Counted from the first letter of the stretch, positions 17,460 through 27,543 are shown. The stretch is DNA of 64,000 nucleotides from Antribacter soli (GCF_021568775.1 NZ_JAKGSG010000038.1:1-64000); one strand, 5' to 3'. Numbers and translations: made by a program. The notes: generated from the letters alone by a model not told the origin.

Positions 17460-18395
17460 TCAGTGGCTCCGGTCACGTGCCACGAGCGTCAGGAGGGTCG
17501 CCTCCGGGCGGCACGCGAAGCGGATCTGCCAGTAGGGCGACGTGCCCGCGCCGGCGGACACGTGGAGCCACGTCGAGTCCTCGCCGCCCGGCTCGTCCGG
17601 ACGGGGACCCGGCCAGCCGTGCAGCCCGCTCGCACGGCCACGGTCGATGTCGCAGTTCGTGACGAGAGCGCCGTAGAAGGGCACGCAGAGCTGCCCGCCG
17701 TGGGTGTGGCCCGCGATGATGGCGTCGACTCCGTCGCTCCGGAGCTGGTCCAGGACGCGCACGTATGGTGCGTGCACCACGCCGAGGCGGAGCACGGCGT
17801 CGTCCTCGCCGTCGGCCCGCCCGGGGGCGGGCATGACGTCGAAGTCCAGGTGGGGGTCGTCCATGCCGACCAGCCCCACCCGGCGGCCGTCCCTCAGCGT
17901 CACCACGTCTCGCCGGTTCGTGAGGTCCTTCCAGCCTGCGTCGCCGAAGGCCCTGGCGAGAGCCTGCGTCGGCAGGGCCTCGGGGTCCTTCTGCTCCTCG
18001 CGGGAGTCGGGCAGGAGGTACCGGGCGGGGTTCTTGAACTGCGGCGCGAAGTAGTCGTTCGACCCCATGACGAACGCGCCTGGCGTCGTCCGCAGGAGCG
18101 GGCCGAGCACGTCGAGCAGCGGCGCGAGTGCCTGACGGTGGCCGAAGTTGTCGCCGGTGTTGACCACCAGGTCTGGCTCGAGCGCCGCGAGACCGCGGAT
18201 CCACTGCTGCTTGGTCCGCTGGGCGGGCGTCAGGTGCAGGTCACTCACGTGCAGCAGGCGCACCGGCGACTCACCCGCCGGCAGGACCGGCACGGTCCGG
18301 TGCCGCACTGTGAACAGCTTGCTCTCCAGGTGCGCGTACGCAAGACCGCCGGCGGCCACGCCGCCGGCGATCCCGAGCGCGCCGAGGAGTCCCAC
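17460..18395 (-). CDS. Metallophosphoesterase
   Basis: The 311-residue protein is a calcineurin-like phosphoesterase. After an N-terminal hydrophobic segment (residues 1-25) that probably anchors it to the membrane come DLHL, GDN, GSND and GHTHGG, the metal-binding motifs in order. It begins six bases after the penicillin-binding protein gene ends, so the two form an operon; in mycobacteria a metallophosphoesterase likewise follows ponA2. The substrate is unknown. Confidence 0.88.
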   Translation of the reverse strand: MGLLGALGIAGGVAAGGLAYAHLESKLFTVRHRTVPVLPAGESPVRLLHVSDLHLTPAQRTKQQWIRGLAALEPDLVVNTGDNFGHRQALAPLLDVLGPLLRTTPGAFVMGSNDYFAPQFKNPARYLLPDSREEQKDPEALPTQALARAFGDAGWKDLTNRRDVVTLRDGRRVGLVGMDDPHLDFDVMPAPGRADGEDDAVLRLGVVHAPYVRVLDQLRSDGVDAIIAGHTHGGQLCVPFYGALVTNCDIDRGRASGLHGWPGPRPDEPGGEDSTWLHVSAGAGTSPYWQIRFACRPEATLLTLVARDRSH

Positions 18396-18400
18396 GCCGG

Positions 18401-20713
18401 TCAGGGGGTACCTCCGCCGCCGCCGCCGCCTCCACCGTCACCGCCGTCACCGCCGTCACCGCCGCCCGGCGGCAGGACGATGACGGGCGGCGTGGCCGGG
18501 TCCGTCTGACCCTGTCCGGGGTCGGTCGGCGCCGGCGTGGGCGGGGCCGGAGGGGTCCCGACGAGGTTCGGGTCCGGGGCGCCGAAGCCCTCGACCGGCA
18601 TGCCCAGGCTGGCGGCGTTCATGTAGTCGTTCCACGCGGGGGCGGCGACGTACGAACCGTAGAGCGGGCCCTTCCAGTACTTGCCGTTCACCGTGTAGTC
18701 GAAGTGCTCGACCAGGCCTTCCACGTCGCCGACCCACACCGAGGTCGACAGCTGGCGCGTGTATCCGGTGAACCAGGTGTGCCAGGAGAGGTTCGTGGTA
18801 CCGGTCTTGCCCGCCGCCGGCCGCCCGCCGTCGAGGCCCTGACCACGGGCCGTGCCCTTGGTGAACACGTTCTCCATGGCCGAGGTCATGGTGTTGGCGA
18901 TGTTGGCCGGCAGTGCGTTCGGGTTGCAGTTGGCCGACGGGACCGGCAGCTCGTTGCCTGCGTTGTCCGTGACCTTGAGGATCGCGATCGGCTCGCAGTA
19001 GGTGCCGCCGCTCGCGAGCGTCGCGTACGCGGCGGCCTGGTAGAGCGGGGACGACTCCTGGGTCCCGAGGATCATCGGTGCCTGGATGTTGATGTCCTCG
19101 ACGGTGGGCACCTGGACGGCGTGCGCACCGCCACTGACCGAGTTGGTGGGCCGGAACCCCATGCTGAAGGCCGTCTGGCGCAGGTCGCACAGGTTGAGCT
19201 GGACGCCCATGCTCATATAGGCGGTGTTGACCGACTTGTAGGTGGCCTCGATCACCGGCATGGAGCCGCTACCGGCACCGTCCGAGTTTGCCGGGGTCCA
19301 GCTCGGCCCGGAGAGGCGGCGGACGCACGGAGTGTTGAACTCGCTGGGGGTGTACGTTCGGCTGTTTGCGCTGACGGTGTCGTTCAGGCGGTGGCCCGAG
19401 CGCAGCCACTCGGCGAGCACGAACGGCTTGAAGTTCGAACCGACCTGGAAGCCCCGCGAACCGCCGTGCAGCGGGTCGGCGGCGTAGTTGACGGCGGTCG
19501 TGCGCGGGGCCGGGGCCTCGCTCGCGTCGAACGGCACGTTCTGCGCCATCGCCACGATCTTGCCGGTACCGGGCTCCACCGAGGCGATGGCGGCCTCGAG
19601 GTTGCTCGAGTCGGTCGCCGGCACGGCACCGCTGATCGACGCCTCGGCGGCGGTCTGCTTGGCCGGGTCCAGCGTGGTGATGATGTCGAGCCCGCCGCGG
19701 TACAGGAGCGACTCGCGGATGTTCTCGGTCTCGCCGAACTCCGGGCTCTGGCTGATCTCCTTGATCACGTACTCGCAGAAGAACGCGGCGCCGCCGGCGG
19801 ACTGGCAACCGATGTTGACCGGCTGGAGGTGCAGGGTGTCGGCGATCGGCGTGGCGACGTACTGCTCGTACTCCGCCGTGCTCGCGATGTAGCCGAGCTG
19901 CCACATCTTGTACAGCACCGAGTTGCGCCGCTCCTGAGCCTTCTCCGCGTTCACGGTCGGGTCGTACTGGCCGGGTGCCTTCGTGATACCGGCGATGGTC
20001 GCAGCCTCGATCGGGCTCAGGTCCTTCGCGGACTTGCCGAAGTAGTGCTGTGACGCGGTCTCGACGCCGTAGACGCTGAGGCCGAACTGCGCGATGTTCA
20101 GGTAACCCTGGAGGATCTCGTCCTTCGACATGGTCGTCTCGAGGGCGATCGCGAGCTTGGCCTCGCGCAGCTTGCGCTCGAGGGAGTCCTCGCGGGCCTC
20201 GAGGATGCCGAACGGGTTGTCGCTGGTCAGCGCCTCCTCGATCAGCACGTTCTTCACGTACTGCTGGGTCAGGGTCGACGCGCCCTCCGTCTCCCCGCCG
20301 CTGGAGTTCTTGACCGCGGCGCGCACGATGCCCTGGGGGTCGACGCCGCCGTGCTCGTAGAACCGCTCGTCCTCGATGGCGATGACGGCGTCCTTCATGG
20401 CCTGCGACACCTGGTCCAGCGGGACCACGATGCGGTTCTGCGAGAAGAACGTCGCCAGGAGCGTCGTGCCGTCGGCAGCCCACACGCGCGACTGCTCCGA
20501 CAGGGGGCCGGGCGTCAGCTCGTCCGGCACCTCTTCGAACAACGCGACGCCGTTGTCCGTCACCGTGTCCAGGCTCGCCGCGAGCGGGATCACCAGGCCG
20601 GAGGCGATGACGCCGCCCGCGCCGGCCGTCAGGACGAAGGCCAGCAGGAGCGCGATGAGCTGGGTCGCCGGGATGGTGCGAGTGATCCGTCGTGGCTCGC
20701 GGGGGTTCGCCAT
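18401..20713 (-). CDS. ponA2: Class A penicillin-binding protein (PonA2 type)
   Basis: A bifunctional peptidoglycan synthase of 770 residues. One transmembrane helix (residues about 15-45) precedes a glycosyltransferase domain with EDERFYEH (catalytic Glu114) and GASTLTQQYVKN. The transpeptidase domain has the SxxK box in GSNFKPF, SVN as the SxN box, and KTGT. No PASTA repeats are evident; the C-terminus is a Pro-rich then Gly/Asp-rich tail. It builds glycan strands and crosslinks them outside the membrane. Start is an ATG with the divergent DUF4177 gene 96 bases away. The gene order with RidA, DUF4177 and Crp supports the PonA2 rather than PonA1 subgroup. Confidence 0.88.
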   Translation of the reverse strand: MANPREPRRITRTIPATQLIALLLAFVLTAGAGGVIASGLVIPLAASLDTVTDNGVALFEEVPDELTPGPLSEQSRVWAADGTTLLATFFSQNRIVVPLDQVSQAMKDAVIAIEDERFYEHGGVDPQGIVRAAVKNSSGGETEGASTLTQQYVKNVLIEEALTSDNPFGILEAREDSLERKLREAKLAIALETTMSKDEILQGYLNIAQFGLSVYGVETASQHYFGKSAKDLSPIEAATIAGITKAPGQYDPTVNAEKAQERRNSVLYKMWQLGYIASTAEYEQYVATPIADTLHLQPVNIGCQSAGGAAFFCEYVIKEISQSPEFGETENIRESLLYRGGLDIITTLDPAKQTAAEASISGAVPATDSSNLEAAIASVEPGTGKIVAMAQNVPFDASEAPAPRTTAVNYAADPLHGGSRGFQVGSNFKPFVLAEWLRSGHRLNDTVSANSRTYTPSEFNTPCVRRLSGPSWTPANSDGAGSGSMPVIEATYKSVNTAYMSMGVQLNLCDLRQTAFSMGFRPTNSVSGGAHAVQVPTVEDINIQAPMILGTQESSPLYQAAAYATLASGGTYCEPIAILKVTDNAGNELPVPSANCNPNALPANIANTMTSAMENVFTKGTARGQGLDGGRPAAGKTGTTNLSWHTWFTGYTRQLSTSVWVGDVEGLVEHFDYTVNGKYWKGPLYGSYVAAPAWNDYMNAASLGMPVEGFGAPDPNLVGTPPAPPTPAPTDPGQGQTDPATPPVIVLPPGGGDGGDGGDGGGGGGGGGTP

Positions 20714-20809
20714 GGGCCTAGGTTACGGGCATCTCCTGGGCGCTCGCGAAGCCGGCGGCGGCCTGCGTTGTGCAGGTCGTGTGCATGATCGCGGGCTAGC
20801 ATCGGGCCC

Positions 20810-20977
20810 ATGGCAATCACATGGGAGTACGCGACGATCCCGCTGCTCATCCACAACACCAAGGCAATCCTCGACCAGTGGGGCGCCGACGGCTGGGAGC
20901 TCGTGCAGGTCGTCCCGGGACCCGACGGGACCGGTCTCGTCGCCTACCTGAAGCGGCCCACGGGCGGCCAGGGATGA
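20810..20977 (+). CDS. Small DUF4177-like protein
   Basis: A 55-residue protein starting MAITWEYATIPLLIHN and containing a DQWGADGWELVQV turn typical of the small DUF4177 family, whose function is unknown. The end overlaps the RidA gene as ATGA, so the two are translationally coupled. In actinobacteria this small gene and RidA commonly travel together near crp, which is the same arrangement here. Confidence 0.8.
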   Translation: MAITWEYATIPLLIHNTKAILDQWGADGWELVQVVPGPDGTGLVAYLKRPTGGQG

Positions 20978-21447
20978 GTCATGAGGCCCGTCTCGCCGAG
21001 CTCGGTATCACGCTCCCCGAGGTCTCCGCGCCGGTGGCGGCCTACGTCCCCGCCGTGCGCACCGGGCAGTACGTGTACACGTCCGGCCAGCTCCCGTTCG
21101 TCGACGGCGCGCTGCCCGAGGCGGGCAAGGTCGGCGTCGGCGACGGCCTGATCGACCCGGGTGTGGCCGCCGGCTACGCGCGCACGTGCGCGCTGAACGC
21201 GCTCGCCGCCGTGCGGTCGGTCACCGGGAGCCTGGACGCGGTGGCCCGCGTCGTGAAGGTCGTCGGCTTCGTCGCGAGCGACCCGTCGTTCACCGGTCAG
21301 CCGGGCGTCGTCAACGGCGCGAGCACAGTCCTGGGCGAGATCTTCGGCGACGCCGGCCTGCACGCGCGCAGCGCGGTGGGCGTCGCGGTCCTCCCGCTGG
21401 ACTCGCCGGTCGAGGTGGAGATCGTCGTCGAGCTCAAGCTCTCCTGA
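20974..21447 (+). CDS. RidA family protein
   Basis: RidA-type proteins hydrolyse reactive enamine/imine intermediates made by PLP enzymes. The 157-residue protein has the fold of the actinobacterial subgroup (YTSGQLPFVDG near residue 35, then ALAAVRSVTGSLDAVARVVKV and VEVEIVVEL at the end). The classical catalytic Arg of the RidA core is not clearly placed in the usual RxxxxV context, so it may belong to the Rid1-3 or inactive subgroups. It is cotranslated with the DUF4177 gene and followed by a strong terminator. Confidence 0.82.
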   Translation: MSHEARLAELGITLPEVSAPVAAYVPAVRTGQYVYTSGQLPFVDGALPEAGKVGVGDGLIDPGVAAGYARTCALNALAAVRSVTGSLDAVARVVKVVGFVASDPSFTGQPGVVNGASTVLGEIFGDAGLHARSAVGVAVLPLDSPVEVEIVVELKLS

Positions 21448-21471
21448 GAGCCGGAGCGCACTGAGCAACGC

Positions 21472-21502
21472 GAAAGGCTCCGGACGCCGTCCGGAGCCTT
21501 TC
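21472..21502. terminator. Bidirectional terminator between RidA and crp
   Basis: A perfect 14-bp stem (GAAAGGCTCCGGAC and its complement) with a three-base loop lies between the convergent RidA and crp genes. A-rich and T-rich bases in the stem ends suit both strands. Confidence 0.85.
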
Positions 21503-21536
21503 GTCGTTTCCACGGCGAGGCTTGCGCTCAGCGCGC

Positions 21537-22250
21537 TCAGCGCGCCCGGCGCTCCAGGCGGTCCAGGTCGAGCAGCACGACCGCGCGGCCCTCGCGACGG
21601 ACCCAACCACGCGTGGCGAAGTCGGCCAGCGCCTTGTTCACCGTCTCGCGCGACGCGCCGACGAGTTGCGCCAGCTCCTCCTGCGTGAGGTCGTGGGCGA
21701 CGCGGATGCCGTCGTCGTTCGGCTCGCCGAACCGCGTCGACAGATCGAGCAGCGCCTTGGCGACGCGCCCGGGGACGTCCGAGAAGACCAGGTCGGCCAG
21801 CGTCTCGTTGGTGCGGCGCAGGCGTCGCGCGAGCGCGCCGAGGAGCTGCGTGGCGACGTTCGGATGCTCGGCGATCCACTTGACCAGGGCCTCGTGGCGC
21901 AGCTCGTACACGAGCGCGTCGGACACCGAGGAGGCCGAGGCGGTGCGGGGGCCCGGGTCGAACAGCGACAGCTCGCCGAACATCTCGCCCGGACCCAGGA
22001 TCGAGAGCAGGTTCTCGCGGCCGTCGCTCGACCGGCGGCCGAGCTTGATCTTGCCCTGCGCGATGACATACAGCCGGTCGCCCGGCTCGCCCTCGCGGAA
22101 CAGCACATCACCGCGTACGAGCTCAACGGCAACCATGGAGTCGAAGAGGGCGCGGGTCTCCTCGCGGTCCATGTCCGCGAAGAGGGGGGCAGAGAGTACG
22201 ACGTCGTCGTCCACCAGCGGTGTCCTCACGTGTCGGGGACTTGCGTCCAT
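21537..22250 (-). CDS. crp: Crp/Fnr family regulator (Crp/GlxR type)
   Basis: A cAMP-receptor-type global regulator of 237 residues. The cyclic-nucleotide domain has GDRLYVIAQGKIKLGRRS and MFGELSLFDPGPRT, which hold the phosphate-binding Glu and Arg; a C-terminal helix-turn-helix reads LTQEELAQLVGASRETVNKAL. This wording is very close to mycobacterial Crp and corynebacterial GlxR. I chose the ATG at 22250 (MDASPRHV) with GAGGTGG upstream over an earlier frame start that adds 17 unconserved residues. It would control carbon metabolism genes, possibly including the adjacent methylcitrate operon. Confidence 0.92.
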   Translation of the reverse strand: MDASPRHVRTPLVDDDVVLSAPLFADMDREETRALFDSMVAVELVRGDVLFREGEPGDRLYVIAQGKIKLGRRSSDGRENLLSILGPGEMFGELSLFDPGPRTASASSVSDALVYELRHEALVKWIAEHPNVATQLLGALARRLRRTNETLADLVFSDVPGRVAKALLDLSTRFGEPNDDGIRVAHDLTQEELAQLVGASRETVNKALADFATRGWVRREGRAVVLLDLDRLERRAR

Positions 22251-22310
22251 AGGGGATTTCCACCTCTCAGTCTGCCTTACCGAGGCGGTTCTGCCGGGCA
22301 TTGTGCCCCT

Positions 22311-22333
22311 GGCGCCCGACGCTGGCGGGCGCC
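22311..22333 (-). terminator. Possible hairpin after prpC
   Basis: An 8-bp stem (GGCGCCCG with CGGGCGCC) and a seven-base loop lie between the prpC end and the crp start. No T-run follows, so it is a weak terminator candidate and may be only a processing or stabilising hairpin. Confidence 0.35.
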
Positions 22334-22360
22334 TTGGGGGGAAATGTCAGGTTGGTGGGC

Positions 22361-23485
22361 TTACGGGACCTCGCGACGCTCCGGCCCGACGTAGGCGCAG
22401 AGAGGGCGGATGAGGGAGTTCGCGGCGCGCTGCTCCATGACGTGGGCGGTCCAGCCCGTGACGCGGGACGCCACGAAGAGCGGCGTGAAGATGTTCGTGT
22501 CGAAGCCCATCAGGTGGTACGCGGGCCCCGCCGGGTAGTCGAGGTTCGGCAGGATGCCCTTGCGCTCGGTCATCGCGGCCTCGAGCGTCGTGTACAGGTC
22601 GAGCAGGTCCGGTCGGTTGAAGTGCTCCACCAGGTTTTCGAGGACGCCACGCATCGTCGGGACCCGGGAGTCGCCGTGCTTGTAGACGCGATGGCCGAAG
22701 CCCATGATCTTCTTCTTCAGCGCCAGGGCGTCGTCGAGCCACGCCTCGGCCCGGTCGGCGGTGCCGATCTCCTCGAACGACTCCATCACGGCCTCGTTGG
22801 CGCCGCCGTGCAGCGGGCCCTTGAGGGCGCCGATCGCACCCGTCACCGCAGAGTGCAGGTCGGCGAGGGTCGAGGTGATGACGCGCGCGGTGAACGTCGA
22901 GGCGTTGAAGGAGTGCTCCGCGTAGAGCGTCATCGAGACCTCGAACGCCTTCACGACGGCGGGGTCGGGCAGCTTGCCGAACGTCATCCACAGGAAGTTC
23001 GCGGCGTAGCCGAGCTCGTCGTGCGGCTCGACGAGCTCCTGCCCGCGGCGGCGGCGCTGGTCGAGCGCCACGACGGACGGCAGCACCGCCCACAGCCGCA
23101 GCGCCTTGGTGAGCTCCGCCTGGGGGGAGGAGTCCTCCGCGTGCGGGTCGTGCGCGCCGAGGACCGACACCGCGGTGCGGCACACGTCCATCGGGTGGCA
23201 GGTGAGGGGCAGCTCGAGGATCGCGTCGCGCACGTTCGACGGGAGCGTGCGGTGGGCGCGTTCCGTCGCGGTCTGGTCCGCGAGCTCCGCGGCGGTCGGC
23301 AGCTCGCCGTGCCACAGCAGGTAGGCGACCTCCTCGAAGCCGGCGCGGGCGGCCAGGTCCTGGACCGGGTAGCCGCGGTACAGCAGGGAGTTGGTCTCCT
23401 CGTGGATCTGCGAGATGGACGTGTAGTCGGCGACGACGCCGGCCAGGCCCTTGTGGACCTCGGGGGCGTTCTCGGTGACGGGCAT
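22361..23485 (-). CDS. prpC: 2-Methylcitrate synthase/citrate synthase PrpC
   Basis: The enzyme condenses propionyl-CoA (or acetyl-CoA) with oxaloacetate in the methylcitrate cycle. The 374-residue protein has the citrate synthase active-site pieces GPLHGGANE, MGFGHRVYK and GFDTNIFTPLF. The ATG at 23485 has AAGGAG eight bases before it; a GTG nine bases earlier is possible. It is the last gene of gntR-prpD-prpB-prpC, with 46 bases between prpB and prpC. A role in propionate use, for example from odd-chain or branched substrates, follows from the operon. Confidence 0.92.
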   Translation of the reverse strand: MPVTENAPEVHKGLAGVVADYTSISQIHEETNSLLYRGYPVQDLAARAGFEEVAYLLWHGELPTAAELADQTATERAHRTLPSNVRDAILELPLTCHPMDVCRTAVSVLGAHDPHAEDSSPQAELTKALRLWAVLPSVVALDQRRRRGQELVEPHDELGYAANFLWMTFGKLPDPAVVKAFEVSMTLYAEHSFNASTFTARVITSTLADLHSAVTGAIGALKGPLHGGANEAVMESFEEIGTADRAEAWLDDALALKKKIMGFGHRVYKHGDSRVPTMRGVLENLVEHFNRPDLLDLYTTLEAAMTERKGILPNLDYPAGPAYHLMGFDTNIFTPLFVASRVTGWTAHVMEQRAANSLIRPLCAYVGPERREVP

Positions 23486-23531
23486 GCGCTTCACTCCTTC
23501 GTGACTCCGGGGAGATGCTGGGGGCGGGTTC

Positions 23532-24437
23532 TCAGGGGCGGTACGTGAAGACGTTCGCGTCGAAGTGGTTGTAGCCCGCGTAGTCGACGAGCTCGTAGAG
23601 CCGCGCGCGGGTCTGCATCTGTGGCACCAGGGTGTCCTGCGTGCCGTCCGCGGCGATCGTGTCGAGGGCCCGCTCGGCGGTCCCCATCGCGAGGCGCAGC
23701 AGCGTCACCGGATAGATGACGATGCGCGCGCCGGCGTCCTCGAGCTGCTTCGCGGTGAACAGCTCCGACTTGCCGAACTCGGTCATGTTGGCGAGCACCG
23801 GGACGTCGAGGGCGGACGCGACGGCCTCGAACTCGGACAGGTCGTTCATCGCCTCGGGGAAGATGGCGTCGGCCCCGGCGTCGGCCAGCGCCTTGGCGCG
23901 GTCGATCGCGAGCCGCAGGCCGCGCTCGCCCGGCTCGGTGCCGCGCACGTCCGTGCGCGCCATGACGAGGAAGCCCGGGTCGCGACGTCCGTCGACGGCG
24001 GCACGGACGCGCCGCACCGCGTCGCCGAGACCCACGACCTCCTTGCCGTCGAGGTGGCCGCACCGCTTGGGGTTGACCTGGTCCTCGACGTGGATGCCCG
24101 CGACGCCCGCGTCCTCCATGGTCTGGACGGTGCGCGCCATGTTCATCGGCTCGCCGAAGCCCGTGTCCGCGTCGACCAGCGCCGGCAGGTCGGTGACCCG
24201 CGCGATCTGGCCGGCGCGACCGGCGACCTCGGTGAGGGTCGTCAGGCCGATGTCGGGCAGGCCGAGGTCGGCGGCGAGCACGGCGCCGGAGACGTAGACG
24301 CCCTCGAAGCCCTTCTCCTCGATGAGTCGCGCGGAGAGCGGGTTGAAGGCACCCGGCATCCGCACGATCGGTCCGCTCGCGAGGGCCTCGCGCAGGGCCT
24401 GCCGCTTCGCGGCGGGCGTCACCCGGCTGAACAGCAT
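23532..24437 (-). CDS. prpB: Methylisocitrate lyase PrpB
   Basis: Cleaves 2-methylisocitrate to succinate and pyruvate. The 301-residue protein has the ICL/PEP-mutase superfamily barrel with the KRCGH catalytic loop, DTGFGEP and a GIHVEDQ metal site. The ATG at 24437 follows GGGAGG and overlaps the prpD stop as TGATG, so PrpD and PrpB are translationally coupled. Confidence 0.93.
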   Translation of the reverse strand: MLFSRVTPAAKRQALREALASGPIVRMPGAFNPLSARLIEEKGFEGVYVSGAVLAADLGLPDIGLTTLTEVAGRAGQIARVTDLPALVDADTGFGEPMNMARTVQTMEDAGVAGIHVEDQVNPKRCGHLDGKEVVGLGDAVRRVRAAVDGRRDPGFLVMARTDVRGTEPGERGLRLAIDRAKALADAGADAIFPEAMNDLSEFEAVASALDVPVLANMTEFGKSELFTAKQLEDAGARIVIYPVTLLRLAMGTAERALDTIAADGTQDTLVPQMQTRARLYELVDYAGYNHFDANVFTYRP

Positions 24438-25990
24438 CACGCGCCTCCCGGTCCCCGGCCCGAGGTGGCCAGGTCGAAGAGGCCACGCGGCGACCCGGCC
24501 GACGCCAGGAGGCCCGGTCGGGCCACGATCGTCAGGGCGCGGACCTCCGCCGGGGTGAGCTCGGGCAGCCGCTCGGCGAGGCCGAGGAAGCGCTCGATCT
24601 CCGCCTCCTCCAGGACGCCCACGGCGAGCGTGCGGAACTTGCGGACGTAGTCGGCCCGGGCGAAGGGCCGGGCGCCGAGCGGGTGCGCGTCCGCGACGGC
24701 GATCTCGCGCGTCACGACCTCGCCCGACGTCGTCGTGATCTCCACGCGGCCGCCGAACGCCTTCTCGGCCGGGTCCGTCGAGTGGTACCGGCGGGTCCAC
24801 TCCGGGTCCTCGGCCGTGGTGACCTTGCGCCACAGCTCGACGGTGTCCGCGCGCTGCGCGCGCTTCGGTGCGTACGAGGCGGCGTGGTGCCACCCGCCGT
24901 CCTGCAGGGCGACGGTGAAGATGTACGGGACCGAGTGGTCCAGTGTCTCGCGGGACGCCGTCGGGTCGTACTTCTGCGGGTCGTTCGCGCCCGAGCCGAT
25001 CACGTGGTGGGTGTGGTGGCTCGTGTGCAGGACGACGCTCGCGACGTTCGACGGGTGGCGCAGGTCCGGGCGCTCGGTGCCGAGCGCGCGGGCCAGGTCG
25101 ATGATCGCCTGCGCCTGGTACTCGGCGCTGTGCTCCTTCGTGTACGTGTCGAGGATGCCGGTGCGCGGCTCGCCCGGGCCCGGGAGGACGACGTCGTACG
25201 CCGCGTCCGGCCCGTCGAGCAGCCAGGCGACCACGCCGTCCTCGCCCTCGTAGATGGGCTCGGGGGAGGTCTGGCCGCGCATCGCGCGGTCGACGGCCTC
25301 GACCGCCACCTTGCCCGCGAACGCCGGGGCGTGTGCCTTCCACGTCGAGATCTGGCCCTTGCGGGACTGGCGCGTGGCCGTCGTCGTGTGCAGCGCCTGG
25401 CCGATCGCCTGGAACACCGTCTCGGTGTCGAGGCCGAGGAGCGTGCCGATGCCGGCCGCCGCACTCGGGCCGAGGTGGGCGACATGGTCGATCTTGTGCT
25501 GGTGCAGGCTGATCGTGCGGACCAGGTCTACCTGGATCTCGTAGCCCGTGACGATGCCCCGCACGAGCGCGGCGCCGGTGCTGCCCGCGTGCTGGGCGAC
25601 GGCGAGGACCGGCGGGATGTTGTCGCCGGGGTGGCTGTACTCGGCGGCGAGGAACGTGTCGTGGAAGTCGAGCTCGCGGACCGCGACGCCGTTCGCCCAG
25701 GCAGCCCACTCGGGGCTGTGCGTGCTGTCGACGGGGAGGCCGAAGACCGTGGCGCCCGGCACGTACGGGTGCGCGAGCGCCTGGGCGCGGGCCGCGACCG
25801 CGGGGGCGCGCGTCAGGCTCGCCGCGGCGACCCCCGCGTTGTCGATGACGCGGTTGATCACCATGTCGGTGACCTCTGCCGTCGGCTCGACCGGGTCGGT
25901 CGCGAGCTCGGCGAGCTTCCAGGCGAGCTGGTCCTTGCGGTCCAGGTTCTCGGCGCTCTTGTAGACCCGCAGGTGGTGCGTGTACGGCAT
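24437..25990 (-). CDS. prpD: 2-Methylcitrate dehydratase PrpD
   Basis: Dehydrates 2-methylcitrate to 2-methyl-cis-aconitate. The 517-residue protein matches the MmgE/PrpD family: [16 protein letters not shown] near the start, [20 protein letters not shown]-like segment and [13 protein letters not shown]. Start at 25990 gives [16 protein letters not shown], the usual family N-terminus. It begins 12 bases after the gntR stop. Together with PrpB and PrpC it makes a complete methylcitrate core; the aconitase step would be done elsewhere. Confidence 0.92.
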   Translation of the reverse strand: MPYTHHLRVYKSAENLDRKDQLAWKLAELATDPVEPTAEVTDMVINRVIDNAGVAAASLTRAPAVAARAQALAHPYVPGATVFGLPVDSTHSPEWAAWANGVAVRELDFHDTFLAAEYSHPGDNIPPVLAVAQHAGSTGAALVRGIVTGYEIQVDLVRTISLHQHKIDHVAHLGPSAAAGIGTLLGLDTETVFQAIGQALHTTTATRQSRKGQISTWKAHAPAFAGKVAVEAVDRAMRGQTSPEPIYEGEDGVVAWLLDGPDAAYDVVLPGPGEPRTGILDTYTKEHSAEYQAQAIIDLARALGTERPDLRHPSNVASVVLHTSHHTHHVIGSGANDPQKYDPTASRETLDHSVPYIFTVALQDGGWHHAASYAPKRAQRADTVELWRKVTTAEDPEWTRRYHSTDPAEKAFGGRVEITTTSGEVVTREIAVADAHPLGARPFARADYVRKFRTLAVGVLEEAEIERFLGLAERLPELTPAEVRALTIVARPGLLASAGSPRGLFDLATSGRGPGGA

Positions 25991-26001
25991 GGTGCTCTCT
26001 C

Positions 26002-26688
26002 TCAGGAGGGGATCGTCTGGCGGGCGGTCAGGGCTTGCTCCGTCATGGCGGCGCTGCGCTCGATGTGGGCGCGCATGGTCGCCTCCGCGGTCACGGGGTC
26101 GCCCTGTCCGACGGCGTACGCGATCGCGCGGTGCTCGTCCACGTGGTCGGTGGTGCCGATGCGCCGGCGGGCGGCGAGGACGCGGTACCGGTCGACGTGG
26201 CCGCCGATCTGGCGCAGGAGGGCCGAGCACCACGCGTTCCCCGCGATCCGCTCGATCTCCCCGTGGAACTGACCACCGATGCGCAGCACCTCGTCGTCGT
26301 GGTCGCGCACCGCGTCCATGAGGTCGACGAGCCGGTGCAGGCGGGCGACGTCGTCCGGCGTGGCGCGCTCGCACGCCTCGTACGCGAGGAGGCCCTCCAG
26401 CCGGGAGCGCACCGCCGAGACGCGGCGTGCGTCCGAGACGTCGAGGGCAGCGACGCGGACGCCGCCCGTCGGCAGCTCCGTGACGAGGCCCTCGGCCTGC
26501 AGGAGGAGCAGCGCCTCGCGGACGGGCGTGCGGGAGACGCCCAGGCCGGCGCTCAGGACCGGTTCGGTGAGGCGCTCGCCCGGGGGGAGGGCGCCCGAGA
26601 TGATGCGCTCGCGCAGCATCTCGTAGACGGCCCGGGCGCCGGACTGGCGGCGTGGCGCAGGGCCGGCTTCCGGGGACGACGTCGTCAT
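26002..26688 (-). CDS. GntR family regulator (FCD type) of the prp operon
   Basis: A 228-residue regulator. The N-terminal winged helix has [19 protein letters not shown] and [14 protein letters not shown]; the FCD domain follows with metal-binding His in [11 protein letters not shown] and VDEHRAIA. I chose the ATG at 26688 (MTTSSPEAG), since the upstream frame runs into the promoter. It is the first gene before prpD and probably senses a methylcitrate-cycle metabolite to control the operon and itself. Confidence 0.88.
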   Translation of the reverse strand: MTTSSPEAGPAPRRQSGARAVYEMLRERIISGALPPGERLTEPVLSAGLGVSRTPVREALLLLQAEGLVTELPTGGVRVAALDVSDARRVSAVRSRLEGLLAYEACERATPDDVARLHRLVDLMDAVRDHDDEVLRIGGQFHGEIERIAGNAWCSALLRQIGGHVDRYRVLAARRRIGTTDHVDEHRAIAYAVGQGDPVTAEATMRAHIERSAAMTEQALTARQTIPS

Positions 26689-26716
26689 GCGCCCACTCTG
26701 CCACTTGGATGCGTAC

Positions 26717-26726
26717 TTGTATACCG
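26717..26726. promoter_or_regulatory. Candidate GntR operator
   Basis: TTGTATACCG contains the GTATAC palindrome that fits the GT-n-AC core of FadR-type operators. It lies 29-38 bases upstream of the gntR start, between it and nth, which is where an autoregulatory site is expected. Confidence 0.4.
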
Positions 26727-26763
26727 ACTTGGTGCGCCGCACGAGCAAGCGCTGGAGGGCCGG

Positions 26764-27543
26764 ATGTCAGTGGCTGTGGGTAGCCTGGCCGACGTGACGC
26801 CCACGGGGACCGGTAAGGCCGAGAGCAAGGCCGCGCGGCCGGCGGAGAGCCGGCTCGGGCTCGTGCGCCGGGCGAGGCGCATCAACCGTGAACTGGCGCT
26901 GACCTACCCGGACGCGCGCGCGGAGCTCGACTTCACCACGCCGCTCGAGCTGCTGGTCGCGACGGTGCTCAGCGCGCAGACCACCGACGTCCGGGTCAAC
27001 GCCACGACGCCCGAGCTCTTCGCCCGCTATCCGGACGCTGCCGCGTACGCGGCAGCGAACCCCGAGGAGCTCGAGGAGATCCTGCGCCCGCTGGGGTTCT
27101 ACCGGGCCAAGTCGAAGGCAGTGATCGGGCTGGGGCGGGCGCTCGTCGACCGCTTCGGCGGCGAGGTGCCGCCGAAGCTCGCGGACCTCGTGACGCTCCC
27201 TGGCGTCGGTCGCAAGACGGCCAACGTGGTGCTCGGCAACGCGTTCGGCATCCCGGGGATCACGGTGGACACGCACTTCGGGCGGCTGGCCCGGCGGTTC
27301 GGCTGGACGACGTCGGAGGACCCGGTCAAGGTCGAGCAGGAGGTGGGCGAGCTGGTGGAGAAGCGTGAGTGGACGATGCTCAGCCACCGCCTGATCTGGC
27401 ACGGCCGCCGGGTCTGCTTCGCGCGCCGGCCGGCGTGCGGGGCGTGCAGCGTGGCGCAGTGGTGCCCCGCGTACGGCATCGGTGAGACCGACCCGGAGCG
27501 TGCCCTGGCGATGGTCAGGTCGAACCCGGTCCGCCCGGCCTGA
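26764..27543 (+). CDS. nth: Endonuclease III
   Basis: A base-excision DNA glycosylase/AP lyase for oxidised pyrimidines. The helix-hairpin-helix reads [12 protein letters not shown] with the catalytic Lys151, Asp169 lies in VDTHFG, and the C-terminal 4Fe-4S cysteines are Cys218, 225, 228 and 234 (C-x6-C-x2-C-x5-C). The ATG at 26764 gives 259 residues; a GTG at 26794 would give a length nearer the family norm. Divergent from gntR. Confidence 0.93.
   Translation: MSVAVGSLADVTPTGTGKAESKAARPAESRLGLVRRARRINRELALTYPDARAELDFTTPLELLVATVLSAQTTDVRVNATTPELFARYPDAAAYAAANPEELEEILRPLGFYRAKSKAVIGLGRALVDRFGGEVPPKLADLVTLPGVGRKTANVVLGNAFGIPGITVDTHFGRLARRFGWTTSEDPVKVEQEVGELVEKREWTMLSHRLIWHGRRVCFARRPACGACSVAQWCPAYGIGETDPERALAMVRSNPVRPA

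Noticed and set aside
18704-20053. A 449-codon frame opposite the penicillin-binding protein
   Set aside because: Antisense shadow of the PBP gene.
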